Shown piece after piece: positions 26,967 through 35,437 of a stretch of DNA of 64,000 bases. This stretch comes from a candidate division TA06 bacterium 32_111 (GTDB lineage: Bacteria; Hydrothermota; 32-111). A program made the translations under genes and the position numbers. The notes under the pieces are model-generated. The model did not search any database and was not told the origin of the DNA. It saw only the letters and a program-made list of their open reading frames with translations. Position 1 is the first letter of the stretch. Each line of letters starts with the position of its first letter. The stretch lies in assembly GCA_001508335.1 (NCBI GenBank), contig LGFX01000008.1, positions 1 to 64,000 on the forward strand, read 5' to 3'.

Positions 26967-27443
26967 ATGGATATTTTACATATAGTTAAAAAGATTTTTG
27001 GAGATGAGAAGGATAATCAGATTGAGGATATTTTGACAATTATTGAAGAGATACTTTCAACAGTTGGAACGAGTCACGAAGAAGCGAAAATCGAAACATC
27101 TGATAAAAACATGTTGGGATGGTTTTTTAAAATAGGTATAACACCTGTATATTTATATCTTTTAAAAGAGGATGGGAAATTTTTTATTAAGATAATTTCT
27201 CCTTTAACATTTCTTCCGAAAAACAATATTCTTCCATACTACAGAAAACTTCTTGAAGAGAATTTAACTCTCGTTGATCTTTCTATTGGAGTAGAGAAAA
27301 ATTTTTCTTTACTTTTTTCGATAAAATCTATCGATGATTTAGATTTTGAGAGGTTGAAAAAAATTATTGAAACTTTTTCGCAAAAGCATACTGAGTTGAC
27401 TTCAAAGTTGGTTGAAGAATTTCAAGCAAAAATATTTGAATAA
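26967..27443 (+). CDS. Hypothetical protein, YbjN / type III chaperone-like
   Basis: A 158-residue soluble protein. Its pattern of an N-terminal helix, a strand pair (PVYLYLLKEDGKFFIKIIS), PLTFLPKNNILPYYRKLLEENL, then LSIGVEKNFSLLFSIKSIDD and a last helix resembles the YbjN and secretion-chaperone fold, in which a polypeptide or partner is bound. Sequence similarity by eye is weak. The ATG at 26967, seven bases after a GGAG, is preferred over a GTG at 26961. It lies between the zinc-ribbon protease and argF. Confidence 0.5.
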   Translation: MDILHIVKKIFGDEKDNQIEDILTIIEEILSTVGTSHEEAKIETSDKNMLGWFFKIGITPVYLYLLKEDGKFFIKIISPLTFLPKNNILPYYRKLLEENLTLVDLSIGVEKNFSLLFSIKSIDDLDFERLKKIIETFSQKHTELTSKLVEEFQAKIFE

Positions 27444-27457
27444 AAAATGGAGGTATG

Positions 27458-28387
27458 ATGAAAAAAGATCTTATTTCAATTCTTGATTTAACAAAAGAAG
27501 AGATATTAGAGATTTTTAAATTGGCAAGGAAAGTAAAAGGAGAGGTTAAAACTGGAAAATATCGTGATTGTTTCAATCAAAAAACACTAGCTATGATTTT
27601 TGAAAAACCATCCTTGAGAACAAGGGTTAGTTTTGAAGCAGGCTTTACACAACTCGGAGGGCATGCTATTTACCTTGGCCCAAAAGACATATCACTTGGT
27701 TCAAGAGAAAGTGTTCCAGATATAGCAAGAAACCTTGATAGGATGGTTGATATAATAATGGCAAGGGTTTTTGCCCATAAATCTGTTGAAGAACTTGCTA
27801 AATATTCAAAGATCCCTGTGATAAATGGACTTTCAGACAAAGAGCATCCATGTCAGGTTCTTGCTGATTACCTTACGATAGAAGAACATAAAGGAAGAAC
27901 CTCAGGAATAAAGTTCACCTTTGTTGGTGCAGGTAACAATATGAGTCATTCTTTGATGCTAATTTCAACAATGCTTGGAGCGGATTTTTATATGGCATGT
28001 GCTAAAGGTTATGAACCTGATAACGAGTATGTTGAAAAATCGAAAGAGATGGCAAAGAGAAACAATTCAAAAGTTGTTATAACTTATGATCCTGTTGAAG
28101 CGGTTAAAGATGCTGATGTTGTTTACACTGATGTTTGGGCATCTATGGGAGAAGAGGCTGAAAAAGAGGAAAGGGCGAAAGCTTTCAAGGATTATCAGGT
28201 GAATATGAAACTTTTCAAAAATGCAAAAAGTGATGCAATATTTATGCACTGCCTGCCAGCACATAGGGGAGAAGAGGTTACAGATGATGTTATCGATTCT
28301 TCAAATTCCGTTGTTTTCGATGAAGCTGAAAACAGACTTCATGCACAGAAAGCTGTAATGTTGAAACTTCTTGGAGTTAACGAATGA
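27458..28387 (+). CDS. argF: Ornithine carbamoyltransferase
   Basis: It makes citrulline from ornithine and carbamoyl phosphate. The roughly 309-residue enzyme has FEKPSLRTRVSFE (carbamoyl-phosphate site, the SxRTR form), GLSDKEHPCQVLADY, DVWASMGEE (ornithine loop) and HCLPAHRGEEV. No other arginine genes are nearby, so it may serve arginine synthesis or the catabolic arginine deiminase route. GGAGGT ends at 27454; ATG 27458 has better spacing than 27455. It overlaps ridA by 4 nt. Confidence 0.95.
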   Translation: MKKDLISILDLTKEEILEIFKLARKVKGEVKTGKYRDCFNQKTLAMIFEKPSLRTRVSFEAGFTQLGGHAIYLGPKDISLGSRESVPDIARNLDRMVDIIMARVFAHKSVEELAKYSKIPVINGLSDKEHPCQVLADYLTIEEHKGRTSGIKFTFVGAGNNMSHSLMLISTMLGADFYMACAKGYEPDNEYVEKSKEMAKRNNSKVVITYDPVEAVKDADVVYTDVWASMGEEAEKEERAKAFKDYQVNMKLFKNAKSDAIFMHCLPAHRGEEVTDDVIDSSNSVVFDEAENRLHAQKAVMLKLLGVNE

Positions 28388-28764
28388 AAACGATATATAA
28401 CAAAGAGGCTCCAAAACCTGTTGGGCCATACAGTCAGGCTGTAAAAAGTGGAGATCTTCTTTTCATATCTGGAACACTCCCTTTAGATCCTAAAACTGGT
28501 AACCTTGTTGAGGGTGATATTGAAACTTTAACAAAAAGAACTCTTGAAAATATAAAAATAATACTTGAAGGGGAAAAACTCTCTTTTAACAACCTCGTTA
28601 AGGTAAACATATTCATAAAGAACATGGCGGATTTTTCAAAAATAAACAGCGTGTATGAGAAATATTTTAAAGATCACCTTCCAGCAAGAGCTGTTGTTGA
28701 AGTTTCAAACCTTCCCAAAAATAGCCTGATAGAGATAGAGGCTGTAGCATCCTATGAAGATTGA
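28384..28764 (+). CDS. ridA: RidA family reactive enamine/imine deaminase
   Basis: A 126-residue trimeric RidA/YjgF protein that hydrolyses toxic 2-aminoacrylate-type intermediates of pyridoxal enzymes. PVGPYSQAV, LLFISGTLPLDP and PARAVVEV, the last containing the catalytic arginine, and IEIEAVA are the family marks. It lies between argF and dapF with overlaps, which fits protection of amino-acid metabolism. Confidence 0.94.
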   Translation: MKTIYNKEAPKPVGPYSQAVKSGDLLFISGTLPLDPKTGNLVEGDIETLTKRTLENIKIILEGEKLSFNNLVKVNIFIKNMADFSKINSVYEKYFKDHLPARAVVEVSNLPKNSLIEIEAVASYED

Positions 28765-29560
28765 TTTTTTTATGAAAGTTTCCGGAAGTGGAAACGATTT
28801 CATTATTATTGATAACAGGGATGGTCTCAAAAGACCATCCCCTTCAAATATAAAAAAAATATGTAAAGAGAAAACTGGCATAGGTGCTGATGGCTTGATA
28901 CTTCTTGAAAAAGGTGAAAAAGGTTGCGATTTCAGAATGGTCTATTTCAACAATGATGGTAATGAAGCAGAGATGTGCGGAAATGGGGGAAGATCTGTTG
29001 TGCTTTTTGCATATCTTATGAAGATAGTAAAAAAAAGGGATTTAATTTTCTGCTCTAAAAAAGGGAAACATAGAGCACAAATCAAAGATGGTAATGTTGT
29101 TAAATTGCAGTTATCCACTCCACATTCTCTGAAAGAGAACCTAAAAATTAAAACGGATGGCAGAACTTTTATAGGCTCATTTATAAATACTGGCGTTCCC
29201 CATTTTGTGATCGAGTTGGATGATATTGAAAGTATAGATGTGAAAAATATAGGTCGAAAAATAAGATTTTTAAAAGTTTTTGGGAAAGATGGAACCAATG
29301 TAAATTTTGTTAAAAGGATAAAAAAGGGAGTTATCAAAATAAGAACCTATGAAAGGGGAGTTGAGGATGAAACTTTGTCGTGTGGAACCGGTTCCGTTGC
29401 GAGTGCAGTTATAATTTCAAAAAAGTATAGTATTCCTTCGCCTCTAAAGGTTGTTGCAAGATCTGGTGAAATTTTGAAAGTTTATTTTGATGAAAACTAT
29501 TCTGAAGTTTTTCTTGAGGGGAAAGTGACACCAGTATTTTTGGGCTATAACCTTTTATGA
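28754..29560 (+). CDS. dapF: Diaminopimelate epimerase
   Basis: It converts LL- to meso-diaminopimelate for peptidoglycan and lysine. The 268-residue protein has the N-terminal KVSGSGNDFIIID, the first catalytic cysteine in AEMCGNGGRS (about residue 74) and the second in LSCGTGSVASAV (about 209). GVPHFVIE and GTNVNFV are further family features. It overlaps ridA by 11 nt and the transglycosylase gene by 4 nt. A strong hairpin is embedded near its 5' end. Confidence 0.95.
   Translation: MKIDFFMKVSGSGNDFIIIDNRDGLKRPSPSNIKKICKEKTGIGADGLILLEKGEKGCDFRMVYFNNDGNEAEMCGNGGRSVVLFAYLMKIVKKRDLIFCSKKGKHRAQIKDGNVVKLQLSTPHSLKENLKIKTDGRTFIGSFINTGVPHFVIELDDIESIDVKNIGRKIRFLKVFGKDGTNVNFVKRIKKGVIKIRTYERGVEDETLSCGTGSVASAVIISKKYSIPSPLKVVARSGEILKVYFDENYSEVFLEGKVTPVFLGYNLL
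28818..28841. repeat. Perfect 10-bp inverted repeat inside dapF
   Basis: GGGATGGTCT, loop CAAA, AGACCATCCC: a ten-base-pair perfect stem with a tetraloop in codons of about 22-29. No T-run follows, so it is not an intrinsic terminator. It is GC-rich relative to its surroundings. Confidence 0.8.
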
Positions 29561-31233
29561 AAAAATTTCTTTTACTTCTTTTCCTTCTACCCGTTTTTAT
29601 TTTCCCAAAGAATATTGTAGAAAAGGATGATGTTATTTTGATTGAAAAATTTTTCTTAGATAAAAAAGTTGGTATTATCGATTCTTTAAAAGACGAAAAA
29701 CTTAAAGACATACTCTATAGAATCAAGATAAAAGATTTCCTTAAAAATAACGAATTAGAAAAGATAGTAAAGATAAATTATAATAAAAAAGAAAGATTTT
29801 TGAATCAGATTTTAAGAAATGAGAGGGATACGGTAAAATTAAAATATTTTCTAAAAGTTGGTCTAAAAGTGGAAAATTACACAACAATGCTTTTGATGTG
29901 TGATTCGGGGAAAGATTTTATACTCAATTTTGTAAGAAAATTTCCAAATGACACAAATTCAATAAAACTTTTTAAAAGATATCCAGAAATTTTCAACTAT
30001 GAAGATTCCCTTTTGATTTTCACAAAAAATTTCCAAAATAGAAATTTTGATAAACTTATAGATCGGAAAGGTCAATCAGAATGGATAGATTTATTAATTG
30101 GATTAAAAATGGATGACACCTTAAAAATAAAAAGTTTAATGAACGATTTCGTAGATGTTTTTTCAAAGATAGAAGATAAAAAAATCAAAATTAAATATGT
30201 GGGGTTTGTTGATGAAAAAAATATAAAAGGGAACCTTTTATATTTTTTGGGGAGATTTTATGAAGATAATAAAGATTACCTAAATGCGGTAAAATATTAT
30301 TCATATTTTAAAGATGATGAAGCCTTGTTAAGGATAGTTTCAATTTTAAGGAATGAAAGGGAGATTAGAATTTATGATTCAATTATGGAAAGTTACAAGG
30401 GAGATGATAAAAATTTCTTGTTTCATAAAGCGAAATACTATTATTCAAAGGGTGATGAAGAAAAAGGTGATTCTCTTTTAAATATTGTTTTAAAAGATTT
30501 CCCTCTAACTCTTTACTCCGTTAGATCTTTTATACACTTGAATAAAAAACTAAAAACAATTGAAGAAAAATTCGATGATGATAGCATTGTTTCAAAATTG
30601 TATAAGATTTTTGATTCTAATGGAGAAAAAGATTACTTTAAAGATTTTCTTCTTTCAAAATACAATGAAAAAACTTCTCAAAAAGATTATATCATCCATC
30701 TTTTGGATAAATTTGGTTTTTGCAACTATTCCACATACTTTTCTGAACTGAGAATAAAAGAAGGGGAAGACTATAGCAAATATATCAAATATTTGTTTCC
30801 CACGCCATATTTGGATACTTTTAGGAAGATTTCCAAAGAGGAGAATGTTGATCTATCTCTTTTGATTTCAATAGCAAGAGAAGAATCGAATTTTAACCTA
30901 AATGCAATTTCTAATTCAAACGCAAAAGGTATTATGCAGGTTATGGATTTTGTTTACGATTCTTACTATAAAGATAAAGATTATTTCAATCTGGAAAAAA
31001 ATATAAGAGTTGGAGCAAAGCATATAAAAGAATATTTAAAACAGTTTCCAGACTCGCCCGTAGAAGGCATAATGGCTTACAATGCTGGAATAGGAAATGT
31101 AAAAAAATGGAAAAGAAAGTATTCCGATTGGGAACTTTATATAGAGGGTATACCTTTTATTGAAACAAAAAATTATGTGAAAAGGGTTTTAAGAACTTAC
31201 TATTTTTATAAGTTTGTATTAAGAGTATCGTAA
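29557..31233 (+). CDS. slt: Soluble lytic murein transglycosylase (Slt-type)
   Basis: It cleaves peptidoglycan glycan strands to 1,6-anhydro products in the periplasm. The 558-residue protein has a signal peptide (LLLLFLLPVFIFP), about 370 residues of alpha-helical superhelix, and a C-terminal lysozyme-like domain. There, ISIAREESNFN carries the catalytic glutamate (E-S, near residue 442), followed by SNAKGIMQVM and MAYNAGIGNVKKW. The order matches E. coli Slt70. It is the last gene of the 20-gene run, and its tail overlaps the convergent M23 gene by 28 bp. Confidence 0.9.
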   Translation: MKKFLLLLFLLPVFIFPKNIVEKDDVILIEKFFLDKKVGIIDSLKDEKLKDILYRIKIKDFLKNNELEKIVKINYNKKERFLNQILRNERDTVKLKYFLKVGLKVENYTTMLLMCDSGKDFILNFVRKFPNDTNSIKLFKRYPEIFNYEDSLLIFTKNFQNRNFDKLIDRKGQSEWIDLLIGLKMDDTLKIKSLMNDFVDVFSKIEDKKIKIKYVGFVDEKNIKGNLLYFLGRFYEDNKDYLNAVKYYSYFKDDEALLRIVSILRNEREIRIYDSIMESYKGDDKNFLFHKAKYYYSKGDEEKGDSLLNIVLKDFPLTLYSVRSFIHLNKKLKTIEEKFDDDSIVSKLYKIFDSNGEKDYFKDFLLSKYNEKTSQKDYIIHLLDKFGFCNYSTYFSELRIKEGEDYSKYIKYLFPTPYLDTFRKISKEENVDLSLLISIAREESNFNLNAISNSNAKGIMQVMDFVYDSYYKDKDYFNLEKNIRVGAKHIKEYLKQFPDSPVEGIMAYNAGIGNVKKWKRKYSDWELYIEGIPFIETKNYVKRVLRTYYFYKFVLRVS

Positions 31234-32087
31234 AGGAAAAATGTAGGTATTAAAAATGAGAGTTCCGGATCAAGGGTTTTATTTCCTCTTATTATTTTAT
31301 AAAACACTGATGATGAGAGTGTTTTACCGCTTTTCCCTGCTGTTCCTACCTTTTGACCTTTCTTAACATAATCTCCATATTTCACTGAAACAGTTGATAG
31401 GTGTGAATATTCTACCGTAAAGAGTCCATTGTCTATCTTAACCATATTTCCATTTTTCTCGTTTTTTATTCCAGCAAAAGTTACCCTTCCAGAAATTGTA
31501 GAAAATACATCGCTGTTAAGTTCTGCGATGAAAAGTATCCCATTTGAAAATTTTTCGGTTTCTGTAAATGGATCTTTTACCTTTCCATATTTTCTTAAAA
31601 CCCATCCGTTTATTGGAACCAGGGATGGAATTTTTTCATTATTGTTTTTTAAAAATGAAAAAATTGAATCTGATAAGTTTCTCAAATATTTTGTTATAAA
31701 AAGTAAAGTATCAAGATCAGTTGAAAATTCAAAATCTTCCTCTTCACTTCCAATATGACCTGAGAAGAAATCAAAAAGAGGTGTTAACTCTTTTATCTCT
31801 TTCTTTAAATCTGTTATCCCTTTTTCCACCTGAGCAATACTTTTTTTAATCTCCTGATCCTTTTGTGATAAAATTTTTATCTCTTCTTTTGTTTTCTTGA
31901 CAGAAGAATACTTGTTTATATTTTTTAAATTTTGAATCGTTGAAATTGTAAGAAAGGTTATCAACGAAATTGTCAGAATAAAAAGGATAGGTAAGGTTAC
32001 GAACAGTATTTTGACGCCTTTTGTATTTGAAGAATCATTTGGAACTATAGAAATATTTATTTTCCTTTTTCTAAAAAATCTATCCAT
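31206..32087 (-). CDS. Membrane-anchored M23/LytM-like protein, catalytic residues missing
   Basis: A product of about 293 residues with one membrane helix at about 25-50, a coiled coil at about 55-105, then an M23 (LytM) beta-domain. The fold is recognisable from VPINGWVLRKYGKVKDPF, VFSTISGRVTFAG and YSHLSTVSVKYGDYVKKGQK. The zinc ligands are mostly gone: the HxxxD site reads SNGIL, and the HLHFE site reads SSSVFYK. It is probably an inactive regulator of amidases, like EnvC or NlpD. ATG 32087 is seven bases from GGAG; ATG 32090 or 32105 are alternatives. It overlaps the sigma gene. Confidence 0.82.
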   Translation of the reverse strand: MDRFFRKRKINISIVPNDSSNTKGVKILFVTLPILFILTISLITFLTISTIQNLKNINKYSSVKKTKEEIKILSQKDQEIKKSIAQVEKGITDLKKEIKELTPLFDFFSGHIGSEEEDFEFSTDLDTLLFITKYLRNLSDSIFSFLKNNNEKIPSLVPINGWVLRKYGKVKDPFTETEKFSNGILFIAELNSDVFSTISGRVTFAGIKNEKNGNMVKIDNGLFTVEYSHLSTVSVKYGDYVKKGQKVGTAGKSGKTLSSSVFYKIIRGNKTLDPELSFLIPTFFLYDTLNTNL

Positions 32088-32913
32088 CATAAGGCTCCAG
32101 TACATTTTTGGACATCTCTTTAAGTTTATTTATCGCTCTATCCTTTATCTGTCTAACCCTTTCCCTTGAAATGTTCAACTCCCTTCCGATTTCTTCAAGT
32201 GTGTGTGGTCTATAATCTTCAAGACCAAAATATTTTTTTAAAACATAGGATTCCCTCTCAGAAAGTTTTTCAAGTTGACTCTGTAAAGTTTCTTTGTATC
32301 TTTTTCTAAGAAGGGCTTCCTCAGGGGAAAGGTTACTCTCTTCTGCTATCGTATCACCAAGGTAAAGGTTATCATCACTTCCAACAGGATCTGAAAGTGA
32401 TAATTCTATTTTATTTAAACTTAAAATATTTTTTACCTCATTTTCTGTCATCCCTATTTTATCGGCTATCTCCTTGAAAGTTGGAATCCTATTCTCATTG
32501 TCAAGTATTTCCTGTTGAACTCTGTTGACTGCATTGATCTTTGTTATCTGAGAAAGAGGTACCCTAATGTTACTGTTGTTTTCAAGTATCGCTTTCATAA
32601 TCGATTGCCTTATCCACCACACAGCATAGGATATGAATTTAACATTTTTTGTTTCATCAAATTTATTCGCCGCTTTAATCAAACCGTAATTTCCTTCATT
32701 AATAAGTTCTGCAAGGGACAATCCTTTACCCTGGTACTCTTTTGCAATGTTGACGACGAACCTTAAATTACCGAGTATCAATCTTTCCAACGCTTTTTTA
32801 TCACCCTCTTTTATTCTCTTTGCAAGTTCCTTCTCTTCACCTTCAGAAAGTAAAGGATACTTCTTTATCTCATTGAGATACATTTCAAGTGAAGTATCAC
32901 TTATTTCTTTAAT
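32080..32913 (-). CDS. rpoD: RpoD-type RNA polymerase sigma factor, probable AUU start
   Basis: A sigma-70 family protein of about 277 residues lacking region 1.1, as in Bacteroidetes RpoD. It shows region 1.2 (MYLNEIKKYPLLS), region 2 (NLRFVVNIAKEYQGKGL, FDETKNVKFISYAVWWIRQS), region 3, and region 4 with a helix-turn-helix (TLEEIGRELNISRERVRQI). The first ATG (32883) would cut into region 1.2 and has no ribosome site. An ATT at 32913 is preceded by AAGGAAGG at 32919-32926 with ideal spacing and adds the expected ISDTSLE residues. It lies 17 nt downstream of htrA. Housekeeping versus alternative role is unresolved. Confidence 0.88.
   Translation of the reverse strand: MKEISDTSLEMYLNEIKKYPLLSEGEEKELAKRIKEGDKKALERLILGNLRFVVNIAKEYQGKGLSLAELINEGNYGLIKAANKFDETKNVKFISYAVWWIRQSIMKAILENNSNIRVPLSQITKINAVNRVQQEILDNENRIPTFKEIADKIGMTENEVKNILSLNKIELSLSDPVGSDDNLYLGDTIAEESNLSPEEALLRKRYKETLQSQLEKLSERESYVLKKYFGLEDYRPHTLEEIGRELNISRERVRQIKDRAINKLKEMSKNVLEPYDG
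32887..32902. repeat. Inverted repeat at the 5' end of the sigma gene
   Basis: AAGTGA, four-base loop, TCACTT, lying between the proposed ATT start and the first ATG. It could form a small hairpin or be bound by a dimeric regulator; if translation began at the ATG it would lie in the ribosome-binding region. Confidence 0.5.
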
Positions 32914-32930
32914 ATATACCTTCCTTAATT

Positions 32931-34391
32931 TTATTTAATTTTTACTACTACCCAAATATTAATATTGCCTCTTTTCACGGTTAAAAGAAGATCCTCGTTT
33001 TTTCCAAATTTCTTTTCTGCATTTTTGTAATCCTTTAAACTTGTGATTTTCATATTTTCAATCTTCACTATAACATCACCAACTCTAAGCCCAGCATCAA
33101 TAACAGGTGAATCTTTCTCAATGGAAGTTATAACGACACCCTTATCAACATTTATGTTGAATTGTTTTTTATACTCGTTGCTAATATCATCAACAACTAT
33201 ACCAAGCCATTTACTTTCTATTTTTTCATCCTCGTTTTTTTGTGCAACATTCTCTTTCAATTCACCTATCTTTGCATTGATTGAGATTTTTTTACCGTCC
33301 CTTAAAATCAAAATTTTAACCTCTTTACCAACCTTTGTTTGAGCAACCAAAATTCTGAATTTACTAACATTCTCTACCTTTTTCCCATCAAATTCCAAAA
33401 TAATATCCCCATCTTTCAAACCCGCTTTTGAAGCGGGAGAGTTATCTTCAACCTGTGAAACGAGTATTCCTGTTTCATCTTCTTTCATCCCAAACTTCTT
33501 TTTTAATTCAGATGTTAAATCCTGCGGATATATACCAAGATAACCCCTTGAAACGAGACCTTTATCTTTAAGTTGATTTATCACCATAACAACCATGTTT
33601 GAAGGTATAGCAAAACCTATTCCAACATTTCCACCTGATGGGGAGGCAATAGCTGTGTTTACACCTATTACGTTTCCATATATATCAACAAGTGGCCCAC
33701 CGGAATTACCCGGATTTATAGATGCATCTGTCTGTATAAAATCTTGATAAACTGGTCCCTCTGAAAGGTTAATGTTGGATCTGTTTTTTGCAGAAATAAC
33801 GCCTACGGTTATTGTTCCATCGAAACCAAATGGGTTACCAGCTGCCATAACCCAGTCACCAACTTCTATGTTGTCGGAATCTCCAAAATTTAAAAAAGGC
33901 ATATTTTTAACCTTTTTTAGTTTTAAAAGAGCTATATCTGTTCTTTCATCCTTTCCAACTATTTCAATATCCTTATCTTTAAATTCTCTTCCATCAGGAA
34001 GTTTTATTGAAATCTTTTGCGCACCCTTTATAACATGGTAATTTGTGACAATATATCCATCAGATGAAATAAGAAATCCTGTTCCAAGAGATCTGTTTTT
34101 ATTTTCAAGTTGGGGAAAATCTTTAAAAAATTCTCTGAAAAATGGATCATCGAAAGGAAAGAATGGGGAAACTTTAACTACTGACTCTGATGAAATGTGA
34201 ACTACAGAAGGTATAACTTTTTTGGAAAGTTCTCTAAAATTTGGATAACCTGATTTTTCATAATCTAAAGTAATAGTTTTTATCTCTCCGGATGCTGATT
34301 GTGCTTCCACCTTGTCAACTATTTTTGCAGAAATTATACCCAATATAAAAACTGATAGAATTATTAAAAATATTGTAACATTTCTTTTCAT
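32931..34391 (-). CDS. htrA: Periplasmic serine protease DegP/HtrA
   Basis: An envelope quality-control protease and chaperone of 486 residues. A signal peptide covers about 1-30. The protease domain has TNYHVIKGAQ (His), RTDIALLKL (Asp) and PGNSGGPLVD (Ser). Two PDZ domains follow, at about 280-370 (GYLGIYPQDL, SPASKAGLKDGDIILEFDGK) and 390-486 (SPVIDAGLRVGDVIVKI). The length and two-PDZ layout are typical. AGGAGGT sits five bases before the ATG. It heads a minus-strand operon with the sigma factor and M23-like gene, suggesting envelope-stress coupling. Confidence 0.96.
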   Translation of the reverse strand: MKRNVTIFLIILSVFILGIISAKIVDKVEAQSASGEIKTITLDYEKSGYPNFRELSKKVIPSVVHISSESVVKVSPFFPFDDPFFREFFKDFPQLENKNRSLGTGFLISSDGYIVTNYHVIKGAQKISIKLPDGREFKDKDIEIVGKDERTDIALLKLKKVKNMPFLNFGDSDNIEVGDWVMAAGNPFGFDGTITVGVISAKNRSNINLSEGPVYQDFIQTDASINPGNSGGPLVDIYGNVIGVNTAIASPSGGNVGIGFAIPSNMVVMVINQLKDKGLVSRGYLGIYPQDLTSELKKKFGMKEDETGILVSQVEDNSPASKAGLKDGDIILEFDGKKVENVSKFRILVAQTKVGKEVKILILRDGKKISINAKIGELKENVAQKNEDEKIESKWLGIVVDDISNEYKKQFNINVDKGVVITSIEKDSPVIDAGLRVGDVIVKIENMKITSLKDYKNAEKKFGKNEDLLLTVKRGNINIWVVVKIK

Positions 34392-34418
34392 AAAATACCT
34401 CCTTTTTCTAAAAAAATA

Positions 34419-34446
34419 ATTTTATATCTATTCATTTTAAAGTCAA
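34419..34446 (-). promoter_or_regulatory. htrA promoter
   Basis: On the minus strand: TTGACT (34446-34441), 16 bp, TAAAAT (34424-34419). A leader of about 20 nt carries AGGAGGT (34403-34397) before the ATG. It is divergent from the cation-efflux promoter 16 bp away. Confidence 0.6.
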
Positions 34447-34462
34447 GGATATAAAGGAAATA

Positions 34463-34490
34463 TTGAAATAATTTATTATTTTCATATAAT
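34463..34490 (+). promoter_or_regulatory. Promoter of the cation-efflux gene; predicted leaderless start
   Basis: TTGAAA (34463-34468), 16 bp, TATAAT (34485-34490), six bases, then ATG at 34497. The -10 to ATG spacing equals that at 10907 and no Shine-Dalgarno is present, so the transcript should begin at or next to the start codon. Confidence 0.72.
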
Positions 34491-34496
34491 AACTTT

Positions 34497-35387
34497 ATGG
34501 ATAATGAGAGAAGAATGGATGAAGGAATTAAAGTAACACTTGTTGGCTTCATCGTAAATGTTTTCCTGACCTTGATAAAAATAATTTTCGGTATAATAGG
34601 TAGAAGTAAAGCACTTCTTGCTGATGGTTTTCACTCCCTTTCAGATTTTATTACAGATATAGTTGTAATTTTTGGATTAAAATTTTCTTCAAAACCTGTA
34701 GATGAATCACATGATTATGGTCATGGGAAAATTGAGACATTTGCAACTTTTATCGTAGGTATATTTTTAATTTTGGTTAGTTTTTATATTTTTTATTCAT
34801 CATCAAAAACAATATTTTTTATTTTTAGAGGTAACAGAATAAGACAACCTGGACTTATAACACTGATTTTTGCTTTTCTTTCCATAATATTGAAGGAAGG
34901 GCTTTACAGATATACAGTTTTTGTTGCAGACAAAATAAAGAGTTCTTCTATAAGAGCAAACGCCTGGCATCATAGATCCGATGCTCTTTCATCCATCGCT
35001 ACAACTGTTGGGATAGGACTTGCAGTTTTTAATAAAAATCTGATAATTTTTGATCCTATTTCAGCGATGATAGTCACTTTTTTTATAGTTAAAGTAGGAA
35101 TCAATATAGTGAAGGAATCTTTCGATGAACTTATAGAAAAGTCTTTAAGTTCAAATGAAGAGGAAGAGATATTAAAGGTAATAGAGAGTGTTGATGGAGT
35201 AATAAATCCACACAGCATCCAAACAAGAAAGGTAGGGAATTATATAGCAATAGATGTACATATAGAGGTTGATAAAAAGATTTCAGTAGAAGAGGCACAC
35301 AGGATAACTGAAAATGTAGAGGAAGAGATCACGAAAAAGTATGGAGAAAACTGTTATATAAATATCCATATAGAACCGAATAGTTAA
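34497..35387 (+). CDS. Cation diffusion facilitator (CDF) family metal efflux protein
   Basis: A 296-residue antiporter-type protein with about six membrane helices and a C-terminal cytosolic metallochaperone-like domain (from about 215). The transport site is visible as DGFHSLSDF in TM2 and WHHRSDALSS in TM5 (HxxxD and DxxxD pattern typical of FieF/MamM-like Zn, Fe or Mn exporters). DYGHGKIETFA is the conserved cytosolic loop. Metal specificity cannot be read. The gene is monocistronic: its own promoter lies upstream and a terminator follows. Confidence 0.92.
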   Translation: MDNERRMDEGIKVTLVGFIVNVFLTLIKIIFGIIGRSKALLADGFHSLSDFITDIVVIFGLKFSSKPVDESHDYGHGKIETFATFIVGIFLILVSFYIFYSSSKTIFFIFRGNRIRQPGLITLIFAFLSIILKEGLYRYTVFVADKIKSSSIRANAWHHRSDALSSIATTVGIGLAVFNKNLIIFDPISAMIVTFFIVKVGINIVKESFDELIEKSLSSNEEEEILKVIESVDGVINPHSIQTRKVGNYIAIDVHIEVDKKISVEEAHRITENVEEEITKKYGENCYINIHIEPNS

Positions 35388-35388
35388 C

Positions 35389-35426
35389 AAAAAAGGGAGT
35401 TTGAAAACTCCCCTTATCTCTTTTTT
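35389..35426. terminator. Bidirectional intrinsic terminator
   Basis: Stem GGGAGTT (35395-35401), loop TGAA, AACTCCC (35406-35412). On the minus strand it is followed at once by six T (35394-35389), making a classic terminator for the lipoprotein gene. On the plus strand six T lie at 35421-35426, eight bases after the stem, so it may also stop the efflux gene. Confidence 0.85.
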
Positions 35427-35437
35427 AAAAGAATTAT

